DNA of 64,000 nucleotides from the NCBI GenBank assembly GCA_002162675.1, contig MAAE01000007.1, forward strand, positions 372,001 to 436,000, in the 5' to 3' direction. A program made the translations under genes and the position numbers. The number at the start of each line of letters is the position of its first letter. Within the stretch, counting starts at the first letter, position 1. The notes beneath the pieces were generated by a model. The model saw only the letters and a program-made list of their open reading frames with translations, was not told the origin of the DNA and did not search any database. This document shows positions 30,778 to 40,566 of the stretch, in pieces. The stretch comes from Colwellia sp. 39_35_sub15_T18 (GTDB lineage: Bacteria > Pseudomonadota > Gammaproteobacteria > Enterobacterales > Alteromonadaceae).

Positions 30778-31581
30778 TTACAAGTTAAAAACTTTTTCGG
30801 CATTGATGCTAGTTTGGCAAGCAATCTCTTGCGGGTCAATAGCGGTAAGTTTTGCCAACTCCTCAACCACGAAAGACAAATAGCTCGGTTCATTACGGCT
30901 GCTTTTTGGTCGAGGCCTTATGGTTCTTGGTGTCAAATACGGGGCATCAGTTTCAATAAGTAGTCGATTTAGCGGGATAAGATTAACAATATCTCGTAAT
31001 TCCTGCCCTCTTCGCTCGTCGCACAACCAACCAGTAATGCCAATATACATACCCGCAGACAAGCATTGCTCTAATTCTTGCCTATTGCCAGTAAAACAGT
31101 GGGCAACCATCGCAGGAATTTTACTAATAAAAGGCTTGAGGGCTTCAAACCAAGGTTGAAAAGCATCTCGTTGATGTAAAAATAGCGGCATATTTAGCTC
31201 TGAGGCTAAACTGATTTGTGCTTTAAAAACCTTGAGCTGTTGCTCTGGCGCTGAAAAGTTACGATTAAAATCTAAACCACATTCACCAATGGCTTTTATT
31301 TCTACCTGACTGGCGAGTTGTGCTAGCTGTTCTAAATAATCATCACTAACGCCGTCAGCATCATGAGGGTGCACACCGGCGGTAGCATAAAGGGTATCTG
31401 GAAATTGTTGCTGATAGTCTTGGCATAATTGCAAGGCTTGTTGGCTGGCTTCGATGCTAGTGCCAGTTATAATTAGGCGCGAAACCCCCAGCTCTTTTGC
31501 CCGAAGGATAATAGCAGTGCGATCTTTATCAAAGCGCTTGTTGGTTAAATTAACGCCGACATCAATCAACTGAACAGCCAC
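30778..31581 (-). CDS. tatD: TatD-family 3'-5' DNA/RNA exonuclease
   Basis: A 267-residue metal-dependent hydrolase of the TatD family. The motif DVGVNLTN stands where D-x-H-x-H is usual in many family members (E. coli TatD has DIGVNLTS). Further metal ligands are in GECGLDFNR, LFLHQRDA, AHCFTGNRQEL, and LIETDAPYL. TatD trims nucleic acid 3'-5' and takes part in repair of oxidative damage; a role in Tat protein quality control has been debated. It overlaps by one base with the TagO-like gene upstream and precedes the GGDEF gene. Confidence 0.93.
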   Translation of the reverse strand: MAVQLIDVGVNLTNKRFDKDRTAIILRAKELGVSRLIITGTSIEASQQALQLCQDYQQQFPDTLYATAGVHPHDADGVSDDYLEQLAQLASQVEIKAIGECGLDFNRNFSAPEQQLKVFKAQISLASELNMPLFLHQRDAFQPWFEALKPFISKIPAMVAHCFTGNRQELEQCLSAGMYIGITGWLCDERRGQELRDIVNLIPLNRLLIETDAPYLTPRTIRPRPKSSRNEPSYLSFVVEELAKLTAIDPQEIACQTSINAEKVFNL

Positions 31582-32111
31582 TATTTAAGTCGTTTGACAC
31601 GAATGTTGCGATGGCTACCTTCTTTATAAAGATAAACCGCACCCATGGCCGCTTTTTTCATGCGAACAGTATCACCCACCTTTAGTTTCATTTTTGTGGT
31701 ATCTTTTTGCTGCCATTGTTGACCATTTTCTAAACTGATCACCCATTGACCTCTAATAAGTTTTTTAAGTTTAGTGATAGGCGAGGTAATACTATCAAGA
31801 CCTTGCTCTGTTGAGGTTTTCTTTAAATGTTCTTTGGCAAAGTCATCTACTTGTTTGGTTGCTGAAGGCTGAACTTGCGCTATTGTAGTAGGCACAGTCG
31901 CCACAAGCGCTGTAGCGTTATTGGCTGGTAAAACGGCGCGGGTAGAGGCACCTTTGAGTAAATCGTCAAAACAAGCGAGCCTAGCATCTGCTGGTGAAAT
32001 TTGTCCACATTGAGTGAGTTGGTTTGTGAGCTTTGTTTCATTGCCAGCAAAGCTCACAAACGATAGCGAACAAAACAGCATACTTATAGATGTTAAAGTT
32101 ATAATTCTCAT
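31581..32111 (-). CDS. Exported protein of unknown function, TagO/VasI-like motif
   Basis: 176 residues. The signal peptide is [22 protein letters not shown], cut near residue 22. The motif [21 protein letters not shown] (about 32-52) resembles the C-x-x-I-x-D-x-x-R-L-x-C-(Y/F)-D pattern seen in TagO/VasI-type and related periplasmic proteins. A C-terminal segment with [15 protein letters not shown] and [12 protein letters not shown] looks like a small SH3-type barrel. It overlaps tatC by four bases and tatD by one base, so it is translated as part of the tat operon. No type VI secretion gene is nearby. Function unknown. Confidence 0.72.
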   Translation of the reverse strand: MRIITLTSISMLFCSLSFVSFAGNETKLTNQLTQCGQISPADARLACFDDLLKGASTRAVLPANNATALVATVPTTIAQVQPSATKQVDDFAKEHLKKTSTEQGLDSITSPITKLKKLIRGQWVISLENGQQWQQKDTTKMKLKVGDTVRMKKAAMGAVYLYKEGSHRNIRVKRLK

Positions 32112-32884
32112 GGATTTACTTCCTCTTCAGGTTCTTCCTCGTCATCATCTTTATGATTTAATGAAGCAATAATAACACCCACTTCAAATAAAAGTAGCAT
32201 CGGGATAGCTAACATTGACTGAGATATAATATCAGGCGGCGTTAGTAGCATACCCAATACAAAAGCACCTACGGCAACATAAGGTCGTTTTTGTCTCAAG
32301 CTATCTGGAGTAGTAATGCCCGTCCAGCACATCAAAACGATAGCAATAGGTATCTCAAAAGCCGCGCCAAAAGCAAAAAACAATTTTAAAACGAAGTCTA
32401 AGTAACTACTAATATCAGTAGCAATAACCACACCTTCGGGTGCTACTGAGGCAAAAAAAGCAAACACAACAGGGAAAACAACAAAATACGCGAACGCTAT
32501 CCCACTGTAAAACAAAAGTGTTGAGCCCAACATTAGTGGCGCAACAAGTTTTTTCTCATTACGATATAACCCCGGCGCCACAAAAGACCATATTTGATAC
32601 AAAATATAAGGCATGGCAATAAAAACTGATAACACTATTGTTAATTTAAAAGGGGCAAAAAATGGTGAGGCAACATCGGTGGCAATCATTTGAGCGCCAT
32701 CTGGCATAGTGGCTAATAGCGGCTGAGCAAGATATTGATAAATGTCTTGGGCAAAATACGCCAAGCTGCAAAATACCACTATTATCCCTAAAACAGCGCG
32801 CAGCAAACGTGTGCGCAGCTCCAGAAGATGATCAAAAAGCGTGGTAGGTTTTACTGATGGTGTTTGCTGAGAGGCTGAACTCAT
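32108..32884 (-). CDS. tatC: Sec-independent protein translocase subunit TatC
   Basis: A 258-residue, six-helix core subunit that recognises twin-arginine signals. The cytoplasmic N-terminus has [16 protein letters not shown]. Conserved marks are [15 protein letters not shown] in the first periplasmic loop, [17 protein letters not shown], and [19 protein letters not shown] near the fifth and sixth helices. The tail is acidic ([13 protein letters not shown]). It probably exports the RR-signal protein of the cassette at 2.9 kb among others. It is 2 bases after tatB. Confidence 0.97.
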   Translation of the reverse strand: MSSASQQTPSVKPTTLFDHLLELRTRLLRAVLGIIVVFCSLAYFAQDIYQYLAQPLLATMPDGAQMIATDVASPFFAPFKLTIVLSVFIAMPYILYQIWSFVAPGLYRNEKKLVAPLMLGSTLLFYSGIAFAYFVVFPVVFAFFASVAPEGVVIATDISSYLDFVLKLFFAFGAAFEIPIAIVLMCWTGITTPDSLRQKRPYVAVGAFVLGMLLTPPDIISQSMLAIPMLLLFEVGVIIASLNHKDDDEEEPEEEVNP

Positions 32885-32886
32885 TG

Positions 32887-33333
32887 TTATGGCTTATGTT
32901 CTTGTTGCTGTTCTGGTGATTGAGAGTCATTATTCGCTTGCGCTGAGTGTTCAACATCATCCACATCTGAAGGCGTTGATTGAACACGTTGTGTGGCTAA
33001 CGAAGAAGAGATGAGTGAGTCTAATGCCGTTCTATCAACCTTTTTAAATGGCTCATTGACCATAGCAGCAGCATCTTGTAATGATTTAACTGATTCAGCC
33101 ACCTCAGGGCTCAAATTGGTCATATCACTTTGCTCTGCTTTTTTTAAATCTGCATGTAGTTCATGAATGCGCAACTCTTCTGTTAGCTCAGATTTAACCG
33201 TATCGCTAAACTTACGCACACCATTAATCCAACCTCGAACAGTTCGAATTGCTACCGGCAAACGCTCAGGACCTAGTACGACTAGCCCCATAATGGCAAT
33301 AAGCATTAACTCCCAAAAACCAATATCAAACAT
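32887..33333 (-). CDS. tatB: Sec-independent protein translocase subunit TatB
   Basis: 148 residues from the ATG at 33333; the frame also opens at a TTG one codon earlier. The N-terminal helix with Glu and Pro-Gly hinge ([20 protein letters not shown], then [12 protein letters not shown]) defines TatB, as opposed to TatA. An amphipathic helix and coiled region follow, then a Ser/Gln-rich disordered tail. With TatC it forms the receptor for RR signal peptides. Directly after tatA. Confidence 0.95.
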   Translation of the reverse strand: MFDIGFWELMLIAIMGLVVLGPERLPVAIRTVRGWINGVRKFSDTVKSELTEELRIHELHADLKKAEQSDMTNLSPEVAESVKSLQDAAAMVNEPFKKVDRTALDSLISSSLATQRVQSTPSDVDDVEHSAQANNDSQSPEQQQEHKP

Positions 33334-33336
33334 CAA

Positions 33337-33618
33337 TTATGCCTGATTGTTTTCTTTTTGATTTTCTTTGATTTTATTAGTACTCGTTGTGCTGTTATCC
33401 GCTAAATTTTCTGAGCTTTGTTCTGATATATGTTCTGCGCTTTGCTCTGAGGTATTATCTGTCGATTTAGCCGAGTCTTTTTCATCACCGAGAGCACTTT
33501 TAAAACCTTTAATAGCCGAGCCTAAATCACCGCCTAAGTTACGTAATTTTTTAGTACCAAATAATAATACTACAATGACAGCAATGATTAATAATTGCCA
33601 AATACTGATACCACCCAT
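33337..33618 (-). CDS. tatA: Sec-independent protein translocase subunit TatA
   Basis: 93 residues: a short N-terminal membrane helix ([20 protein letters not shown]), hinge [13 protein letters not shown], an amphipathic helix [12 protein letters not shown], and a long polar Ser/Glu/Asn tail. The phenylalanine-glycine (FGTKKLR) hinge separates it from TatB. It polymerises to form the translocation pore. First gene of the tat operon; its promoter must lie in 33619-33739. Confidence 0.95.
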   Translation of the reverse strand: MGGISIWQLLIIAVIVVLLFGTKKLRNLGGDLGSAIKGFKSALGDEKDSAKSTDNTSEQSAEHISEQSSENLADNSTTSTNKIKENQKENNQA

Positions 33619-33739
33619 AACAAACTCCTCTTATCTAATTAATAGCAGTATACACTGAAATTAAGTTCTGAAACGAGCAAAAGCCACCCTCAATGAGAAA
33701 ATTATGCGCTAAAACAATATTTATACCTAGCGACAGGAA

Positions 33740-35299
33740 CTAAGCGTAGGATTTATCTGAATTTCCAAGGGCAGGCGAGATTATTTTTTGCGGCTTACTA
33801 ATATGATATCCTTGGCCAAAGTCGCAACCAGCAGAATGAAGTTTATCCATCACATCGGCACTCTCTATACCTTCGGCAACAAGGCGATAACCAAATTGCT
33901 CACCTAAGTCATGCAACGCCTTAACTAATGAAAGGTTCTTCTTATTATTTCTTAAGGTACGAATGAATTCACGATCAAGTTTAATAAATTCAAAAGGATA
34001 GCTGTGTAAAAAGCTAAAAGATGAAACACCTGAAGCATAATCGTCAAGCGCTAAACGCACCCCTAACCTTTTCAATTTTCGCAAGCCTTGCAAGGCTATG
34101 TCATTGTGTTGCGCAAAAGCCGATTCATTAAACTCTAAAATAAGTTTTTGTGGTTCAAAACTTTGTGCTTTAATTAAGGAAATTAGGCTATTTAATTGAT
34201 TAGTTTGTGTGAGATGACGTCCTGAAATATTAATCGCAATAAAAACATGCTGGTATTGACTATCGTGCTTCCAAATAAGTAGTTGCCTTGAAACTTCTTC
34301 AACTACCCAATTTTCAATGGCTAAAATAAGACCCGTTTCTTCGGCAAGAAATAAAAACTCACTTGGGGTGAGTAAGCCTTTTTTCGGGTGTTGCCATCGT
34401 AATAAAGCTTCAAACCCTATGGTATTTGCATTTTCTAAGTCAGAAATCTTTTGATAGTGTAATTCAAATTGCTGCTGTTCAATGGCAAGACGCAGCTCTT
34501 GCTCGAGTGTCATAGTCGCAATTAGTTTTTCACGCATACTGTCATCAAAAAACACATAGCGACCACGCCCTAAGCTTTTTGCTTGGTACATAGCCGCATC
34601 AGCATCACGTAGCACCTCATCGGCATTATTGTACTGGTTACTACATATCGCTATGCCAATACTGGCACTTGAATACAAAGTATTGTTTTCAATCTTATAA
34701 GGTTTTTCAATAGCGCTAATGATGCGTTCAGCAATGTCTTCTGCATCATCAGATTTAAGTGAATCAAGTAGAACAACGAATTCATCGCCGCCAAGGCGTG
34801 CTAACACGTCATTATCACGTACGCAGGCACGTAAACGATTGGCGATTTCAATCAAAAACAAGTCGCCAGCATGATGCCCCAAGGTATCATTGATCATTTT
34901 AAAACGATCAAGATCGATAAATAATACGGCAAATCGTTGGTTAGGATGGCGTTTTAAATGTCGAATAGCATAACCAAGCCGGTCTGAAAACATCGCTCGA
35001 TTAGGAAGTTTGGTTAAGACATCATGGTGGGCTTCAAAATACAGCTGCTGTTCGGCTTTGCGTCGCTCAGCTATTTGCATGCGCAAGTTTAAATTTGCTG
35101 CTTGCAATTCTTGAGTACGCTCAGCCACCAGAGTTTCCAGCTCTTTAAGGTGCTGCCGCTCTAATACTTTTCGCTGTGCTTTTTCTTGTTCAAGTTGTTC
35201 ATTAGCCTGTTGCAGCTCTTGTAACAATGACTTAACTTTACGCAATTCTTGCGGTGCACTTGGCTGTTGCTTAATCCTTGGTTCCATCAAGGTTCCCAT
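33740..35299 (-). CDS. GGDEF-EAL c-di-GMP enzyme
   Basis: 519 residues. An N-terminal coiled coil (about 15-85, Gln/Glu-rich) has no membrane helix or PAS domain. The GGDEF domain (about 90-250) has LARLGGDEFVVLL, intact. The EAL domain (about 270-510) has GFEALLRWQHPKKG, FNESAF, LALDDYASGVSS, KLDREFI and VAEGIES, the residues needed for phosphodiesterase activity. Both activities could therefore be present. The lysines and acidic residues seem complete. It stands alone between tatA and rpoH on the minus strand. Confidence 0.88.
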   Translation of the reverse strand: MGTLMEPRIKQQPSAPQELRKVKSLLQELQQANEQLEQEKAQRKVLERQHLKELETLVAERTQELQAANLNLRMQIAERRKAEQQLYFEAHHDVLTKLPNRAMFSDRLGYAIRHLKRHPNQRFAVLFIDLDRFKMINDTLGHHAGDLFLIEIANRLRACVRDNDVLARLGGDEFVVLLDSLKSDDAEDIAERIISAIEKPYKIENNTLYSSASIGIAICSNQYNNADEVLRDADAAMYQAKSLGRGRYVFFDDSMREKLIATMTLEQELRLAIEQQQFELHYQKISDLENANTIGFEALLRWQHPKKGLLTPSEFLFLAEETGLILAIENWVVEEVSRQLLIWKHDSQYQHVFIAINISGRHLTQTNQLNSLISLIKAQSFEPQKLILEFNESAFAQHNDIALQGLRKLKRLGVRLALDDYASGVSSFSFLHSYPFEFIKLDREFIRTLRNNKKNLSLVKALHDLGEQFGYRLVAEGIESADVMDKLHSAGCDFGQGYHISKPQKIISPALGNSDKSYA

Positions 35300-35540
35300 C
35301 TTTATCTTTCTATTCAGTACATTAAAACAGTTTTTTATGAACGAAAGATTTTATTAGTATTATTTTTGAGCGTTAAGTGTAACAAAATTTCTGCGCTAGG
35401 CTAGCTTTAATGTTTAAAAAAGTAACAATTATGTTAACAGATTGAATTTTATGAATAAAAAAACAACAAACTCATCGTTACTTTTTAGCTCTGCAAGCCG
35501 TTTGGTCAGGTTAATAACAATTGAAATTACAGGCACAAAA

Positions 35541-35560
35541 AAACCGACCTAAGTCGGTTT
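35541..35560 (-). terminator. Rho-independent terminator after rpoH
   Basis: AAACCGAC and GTCGGTTT pair in an 8-bp stem with loop CTAA. On the minus strand the stem is followed by TTTTT. It is 23 bases after the rpoH stop. Confidence 0.82.
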
Positions 35561-35582
35561 CTACAATATCTATATATTTACT

Positions 35583-36437
35583 TTATAAAACCATAGTATT
35601 TTTCAGTTTTGATAAAGCATTTTTTTCAAGCTGTCTTACACGCTCAGCAGAAATTTGGTACTTATTCGCTAGCTCTTGTAAGGTTGATTTATCTTCACTT
35701 AACCAGCGCGTTTTAATAATATCTTGGCTACGCTCATCTAGTGCGACTAAAGCAGTGGATAAACGGCTATTAGCATGGTTTTCCCAGTTAGCATTTTCTA
35801 CTTCAACCGCCAAGTCAGATTGATTATCTTCAAGATATAAAGCAGGTGAAAAGTTGCTGGCACTGGCATTATCGTCGTCATCACCGGCAAGTTCAAAGGC
35901 TTGATCATGACTACTCATGCGATTTTCCATTTCCAAAACATCTTTGGTGCTAACACCTAAGGTTTCGGCAACGGTATTAACTTCATCATTACTAAACCAA
36001 CCTAGGCGTTTTTTATTTTTGCGTAAGTTGAAAAATAATTTACGTTGCGCTTTCGTGGTAGCCACTTTAACGATGCGCCAGTTTTTAAGTACGTATTCAT
36101 GAATTTCAGCTTTAATCCAATGTACCGCAAATGAAACCAAACGCACCCCGACTCCAGGATTAAAACGTTTTACGGCTTTCATTAAACCGACATTGCCTTC
36201 TTGCACTAAATCAGCCTGAATTAAGCCGTAGCCAGCATAGCCTTTAGCAACATGAATAACAAAACGTAAGTGAGACATGATTAGCTTTTGCGCTGCTTGT
36301 AAGTCATTTTCTTCATACAAACGAGTAGCAAGCTCATGCTCTTCTTCAGCGCTAAGCATTGGAATACTATAAGCTGATTGCATGTATGCTTCGATACTAC
36401 CGCTGTGTGGTACGGTTAGCTGCATTGTCTTACTCAT
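35583..36437 (-). CDS. rpoH: Heat-shock sigma factor RpoH (sigma-32)
   Basis: A 284-residue group 3-type sigma-70 family factor. Region 2 has [37 protein letters not shown] and [20 protein letters not shown]. The RpoH box [18 protein letters not shown] separates it from other sigma factors, and region 4 has [19 protein letters not shown] with a helix-turn-helix to the end. The length equals E. coli RpoH (284). It directs RNA polymerase to chaperone and protease genes. Located after ftsX, as in E. coli. Confidence 0.97.
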   Translation of the reverse strand: MSKTMQLTVPHSGSIEAYMQSAYSIPMLSAEEEHELATRLYEENDLQAAQKLIMSHLRFVIHVAKGYAGYGLIQADLVQEGNVGLMKAVKRFNPGVGVRLVSFAVHWIKAEIHEYVLKNWRIVKVATTKAQRKLFFNLRKNKKRLGWFSNDEVNTVAETLGVSTKDVLEMENRMSSHDQAFELAGDDDDNASASNFSPALYLEDNQSDLAVEVENANWENHANSRLSTALVALDERSQDIIKTRWLSEDKSTLQELANKYQISAERVRQLEKNALSKLKNTMVL

Positions 36438-36671
36438 AAAATGACCTCTTTTTCTCTACTAAAATAAACTTCTCTGCGCTCGAAATTGTAACTTAAAACA
36501 GGCTTTTTTGCTACCAAGCCTTACAAGCCGCGCCGAGCGAAGACAAACATTAGCTTAATAGAAAGGGCAAAACAAGATGATCTTTCATTTAATTGATGAA
36601 TAATTTGTGAATATTTGTAATTGCAAAAAATTAGTCTTGTTACCGTAAAAACTTAACGATAGTCAAAGCGA

Positions 36672-37649
36672 CTAATCGGCATTAGGTTCTATGGCTCGAA
36701 TATGTTTTCGCACTGAGATATAACTACCGACTAAACCCAACAATACTGCAAAAGCAATGAGTAAAAATGCTTCATTTAGCGCTAAGCCTTGTAATTGAAA
36801 GTTGCTTTGATATAAGTTTGTTAAGTTGCTGATAGCAGTAGTTAAATATTGTGCGAGTAAACTTACCGCTAACCAAGAAAGTAAGCCGCCAAATATGCCA
36901 TACCAGATACCACTGTATAAAAAAGGACGTTGAATAAAACTGTCGGTTGCCCCAACTAATTTCATAATGGCAATTGCATCTTGTTGATTTAAAATAGCTA
37001 AACGTATGGTGTTACCCACAATAAGTACCACAGACAGGCACAGTAGTAAGGCAACACCCATAACAATATCTTCTATCAGTTGCGCCATAGCTTCTAACCG
37101 CGTTAGCCATTCTAAGTCTAACTTGCCTTGCTCAACTTCTCTTTCTTGTTGCAGCTTGATTAACAACTCATTGGCGGCACGAGCTTGACTTGCCCTGTGC
37201 GTTGGCGTGACTAACAGGGTGGCTGGCAGTGGGTTTTCATCTAGATATTCTAATGATTGGCCAAATCCTGATAATATTTTAAACTCTTTCAGCGCTTGTT
37301 GTGCTGAAATATAATGCACGCTATCAACTTCTGGATATAAACTGATGCGTTTAACGAGATTTTGAGCGTTTTTTTCATTAACAGAAAGCTTTAAAAACAA
37401 GGTGATTTGTGAGGCACTATCCCATTGCTCACTCACTTGCTGAGCATTTTTAACAAATAAATGTAAAGTGGCTGGTAAGGCTAAGCTAATACCTAAAACA
37501 AACACTGTCATCACAGAAGTAAAAGGAGTGCGCCACAAATCGCCTAAACTGCCCACCGCTTGTTGTAAGTGGCGAATAGGTAAGGTCAAAATTTGTCTGA
37601 TTAAGCTATTGCGACCACTTAAGCCACTAGAATGAAGGTGACTATTCAT
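36672..37649 (-). CDS. ftsX: Cell-division ABC transporter permease FtsX
   Basis: About 325 residues from the ATG at 37649, which has GGGAG at good distance and overlaps the ftsE stop. An earlier start at 37682 would reach further into ftsE. Four membrane helices: one around 55-75, then a periplasmic domain (SQITLFLKLSVNEKNAQNL ... ), and three C-terminal helices (about 205-320). FtsX works with FtsE to activate peptidoglycan amidases through EnvC at the septum. Upstream partner ftsE; rpoH follows. Confidence 0.95.
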   Translation of the reverse strand: MNSHLHSSGLSGRNSLIRQILTLPIRHLQQAVGSLGDLWRTPFTSVMTVFVLGISLALPATLHLFVKNAQQVSEQWDSASQITLFLKLSVNEKNAQNLVKRISLYPEVDSVHYISAQQALKEFKILSGFGQSLEYLDENPLPATLLVTPTHRASQARAANELLIKLQQEREVEQGKLDLEWLTRLEAMAQLIEDIVMGVALLLCLSVVLIVGNTIRLAILNQQDAIAIMKLVGATDSFIQRPFLYSGIWYGIFGGLLSWLAVSLLAQYLTTAISNLTNLYQSNFQLQGLALNEAFLLIAFAVLLGLVGSYISVRKHIRAIEPNAD

Positions 37650-38355
37650 AGATAACTCCCTGTGGCTGCACATTATCAACATTCAAACCATCCACTAGGC
37701 CATCATTGATCATAGTGCCCTCTTTAAGTGTCAGTGTTCGATATTTCATGCGAGCAATGAGCCCCAAATCATGAGTAGCAATTAATACCGTAACGCCAGC
37801 AGCATTAAATTCTTCAAATAAGCGAATAATATCGAGCGATAATTTAGGGTCAAGATTACCCGTGGGTTCATCTGCAAGTAAAATGGGGGGTTTATTGACA
37901 ATGGCACGGGCAATGCCAACGCGCTGTTGTTCACCACCTGAAAGCATATAAGGATAGCATTTAAGCTTAGCGCTTAGATGTACTTTATCTAAGGCTGTTT
38001 CAACTCGCTTGCGAATTTCTTTGTGGCTAACCCCTTCAATAATTAGCGGTAGCGCAACATTATCAAAAACGGTTCTGTCTTTAAGTAGGTTATGACTTTG
38101 AAAAATCATACCAATGCCACGACGAACATAGGGTATTTGTTTGTATTTGATTTGTGCCAACTCAGTATGGTTAACCAATATACTGCCTGAGCTAGGCTTT
38201 TCCATCATAGAAATAAGCTTTAACAGCGTACTTTTACCCGCGCCTGAATGCCCTGTTAAAAAAGCCATTTCACCCGCTTGTAGGGTAAAGTTAACTTGTT
38301 TCAAGGCCAGAAAACCACCTGGGTAAGTTTTGTTAACACCATTAAAACTGATCAT
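37642..38355 (-). CDS. ftsE: Cell-division ATP-binding protein FtsE
   Basis: A 237-residue ABC ATPase. Walker A is [15 protein letters not shown], the signature [16 protein letters not shown], Walker [14 protein letters not shown], and the switch His in [11 protein letters not shown]. The length matches E. coli FtsE (222) with a short C-terminal addition. In E. coli ftsY-ftsE-ftsX are tightly packed. Here 233 bases with a dispersed repeat separate ftsE from ftsY. Confidence 0.96.
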   Translation of the reverse strand: MISFNGVNKTYPGGFLALKQVNFTLQAGEMAFLTGHSGAGKSTLLKLISMMEKPSSGSILVNHTELAQIKYKQIPYVRRGIGMIFQSHNLLKDRTVFDNVALPLIIEGVSHKEIRKRVETALDKVHLSAKLKCYPYMLSGGEQQRVGIARAIVNKPPILLADEPTGNLDPKLSLDIIRLFEEFNAAGVTVLIATHDLGLIARMKYRTLTLKEGTMINDGLVDGLNVDNVQPQGVIYE

Positions 38356-38387
38356 AGTTTATTATTGTTTTATATTATTTAGTAACA

Positions 38388-38563
38388 GTTCACCACCGAG
38401 TCGCGATGCTCACAAAGGGCTCTTCTAGCCTACACAGAGGATTTGTTATTCTCTATGTAGTGCACAGCAAGACCTACATGGATGTAGGTCACTTAGGTTA
38501 TGCATGGAGCATATAACCTGCCTCGGCTTTCTCGGTGGTAATGATTTTTAAGCTGAATAAATA
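38388..38563. repeat. Dispersed CACCGAG-type repeat, copy B, with internal palindromes
   Basis: The reverse complement matches copy A (11654-11757) over the edge TTTTTAAGCTGAATAAATA, the core with TTTGTTATTCTC and AGGGCTCTTC-AGCCTACAC, and the end GTTCACCACCGAG. Its arms CCACCGAG (38393-38400) and CTCGGTGG (38531-38538) are inverted. Between them are about 80 bases missing in copy A, with a perfect hairpin GACCTACAT-GG-ATGTAGGTC (38471-38490) and GGTTATGC...GCATATAACC (38497-38519). It lies between ftsY and ftsE. Confidence 0.72.
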
Positions 38564-38588
38564 CTATTTGTTATTGCCCAGTCTATTA

Positions 38589-39860
38589 CTATTTATCAAA
38601 AAGCGCATCAATAAAATCATCGCCATTAAATGGTCGTAAATCATCAATACCTTCACCAACACCTAAATAACGAATGGGAATATTGTGCTTATCGGCAATG
38701 GCAAAAACAACACCACCTTTGGCAGTACCATCAAGCTTAGTTACCGTTAAACCCGTTAAACCTACCGCTTCATCAAATAACTTAGTTTGGCTTAAAGCAT
38801 TTTGCCCGGTGCCAGCATCAAGCGTCAGCATCACTTCATGAGGGGCGTTAACATCAAGCTTTTTCATCACTCGAACGACTTTTTTCAATTCTTCCATTAA
38901 GTGAGCTTTATTTTGCAAGCGACCCGCGGTATCAGCAATAATAACATCGACATTACGCGCTTTAGCAGCACTAATGGCATCGAAAATAACTGAGGCACTA
39001 TCGGCACCGGTATGTTGGGCAATAACAGGGACGTCATTACGCTCGCCCCAAACTTGCAGTTGTTCAACTGCCGCGGCTCTAAACGTGTCGCCCGCGGCTA
39101 ACAGAACAGACTTACCCTGTGCCTGAAATTGCTTAGCAAGTTTACCGATAGTGGTGGTTTTGCCGACACCATTCACACCCACCATCAAAATAACAAAGGG
39201 ACCATCATCGTTAGTAACCTCTAAAGGCACACTCACTCCTGTAATCACTTTTTTTAGCTCGGCTTTTAATAATTCATATAATGCTTCCGCATCTTTTAGT
39301 TGCTTACGATTAGCCGTGCGCGTTAATGAGTCAATAATTTTCATGGTGGTTTCTACGCCAACATCAGCCATCAGTAAATGGGTTTCTAGCTCTTCAAACA
39401 AATCATCATCAATTTGCTTGCCTCGAAATAAATCAAATAAGCCACCACCGATATTAGCTCTGGTTTTACTTAACCCTTGCTTTAATCGTGCAAAAAAACC
39501 TAGTTTGGCCTCTGGCTCTTTTGCTGTAGATGTAGGTACTTCGGCCTCAACCACCGGAGGACTTAACTCTTCAGGTTCATCTTCACGAGCTTGAGCTATT
39601 AAGGACTCTTCTGGCTCCACTACCTCAGGCGCTAACGGTTCTAGCTCTTCTGGTTCTAGTGCTGGCAGATCATCTTCAATAACCTGCTCAACACTTGCCA
39701 ACACGTCAGTATCAGCCGGCGGTATAGCCTCAGCATCTGCTGCTGATTCATCCTCAACAGTCTCCTGCGCTGGCAATTGAACACTTTCGTTGGCAATTTT
39801 TTCTTTCTCATCCTGACCAAAGCCTAACCAGGAAAACATACCTTTTTTCTTCTTCGACAC
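38589..39860 (-). CDS. ftsY: Signal recognition particle receptor FtsY
   Basis: 423 residues. An acidic N-terminal domain (about 20-115, Glu/Pro-rich) is typical of proteobacterial FtsY and helps membrane attachment. The N domain is followed by the SRP GTPase G domain: G1 MVGVNGVGKTTTIGKLA, DTFRAAAVEQL (insertion box), G3 DTAGRLQNK, G4 TKLDGTAKGG and a GEGIDDLRPF end. It receives SRP-ribosome complexes at the inner membrane. Divergent from rsmD, as in E. coli. Confidence 0.97.
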   Translation of the reverse strand: MSKKKKGMFSWLGFGQDEKEKIANESVQLPAQETVEDESAADAEAIPPADTDVLASVEQVIEDDLPALEPEELEPLAPEVVEPEESLIAQAREDEPEELSPPVVEAEVPTSTAKEPEAKLGFFARLKQGLSKTRANIGGGLFDLFRGKQIDDDLFEELETHLLMADVGVETTMKIIDSLTRTANRKQLKDAEALYELLKAELKKVITGVSVPLEVTNDDGPFVILMVGVNGVGKTTTIGKLAKQFQAQGKSVLLAAGDTFRAAAVEQLQVWGERNDVPVIAQHTGADSASVIFDAISAAKARNVDVIIADTAGRLQNKAHLMEELKKVVRVMKKLDVNAPHEVMLTLDAGTGQNALSQTKLFDEAVGLTGLTVTKLDGTAKGGVVFAIADKHNIPIRYLGVGEGIDDLRPFNGDDFIDALFDK

Positions 39861-39969
39861 TATCTTCGACCTAAGTAATTGATGTTACTAATTGGTATTA
39901 ATTAATATTAAACCAAATGAGGATAAATTTTTTGCTATATTAGCATCAAATTTCCGAACTGTCAGTGAT

Positions 39970-40554
39970 ATGAATCAAGGTAAAAATCAACACCACAAAA
40001 AGGCTCAAGCAGGTAGTATTCGTATTATTGCCGGTAAACACCGAGGCAGGAAATTGCCAGTACTGGCAGCAGAGGGATTAAGGCCAACCACAGACCGAGT
40101 TAAAGAAACGGTATTTAACTGGTTAATGCCCTATATACATAAGGCATATTGCTTAGATTGTTATGCTGGCGCGGGTAGTTTAGGATTTGAAGCCCTTTCT
40201 CGTGGTGCTGAACAAGTGACGTTAATAGAACTCAATAAAACGGCAGCGAAACAGTTACAAGCGAATAAGGCACTGTTGAACGCTGACAATATCACCGTAA
40301 AACACAACGATGTGGTAACATTTTTGAAAAACAAGCCTGAGCAAACTTTTGATATCGTTTTTATTGACCCGCCTTTTCGCCAAAATTTAGTTTCACAAAC
40401 CGCACAATTGCTCGCACAAGGCTGGCTGAGCAAACAGGCGTTAGTTTATTTAGAAACGGAAATAGCGGCTGAACAGTTATTACCTAATAATTGGCAGTTA
40501 CTAAAAGAAAAAATAGCGGGCCAAGTGGCCTACCGTTTATACCAAGTTCAATAA
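39970..40554 (+). CDS. rsmD: 16S rRNA (guanine(966)-N(2))-methyltransferase RsmD
   Basis: About 194 residues from the ATG at 39970; a reading from 39892 would add 26 residues inside the divergent ftsY promoter region. It methylates G966 of 16S rRNA with SAM. Motifs: SIRIIAGKHRGRKLPV, LRPTTDRVKETVFNWL, motif I CLDCYAGAGSLGFEALSRGA, and motif IV FDIVFIDPPFRQN (NPPY/DPPF type). The length agrees with E. coli RsmD (198). Confidence 0.94.
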   Translation: MNQGKNQHHKKAQAGSIRIIAGKHRGRKLPVLAAEGLRPTTDRVKETVFNWLMPYIHKAYCLDCYAGAGSLGFEALSRGAEQVTLIELNKTAAKQLQANKALLNADNITVKHNDVVTFLKNKPEQTFDIVFIDPPFRQNLVSQTAQLLAQGWLSKQALVYLETEIAAEQLLPNNWQLLKEKIAGQVAYRLYQVQ

Positions 40555-40566
40555 TAGCGCCTTACT

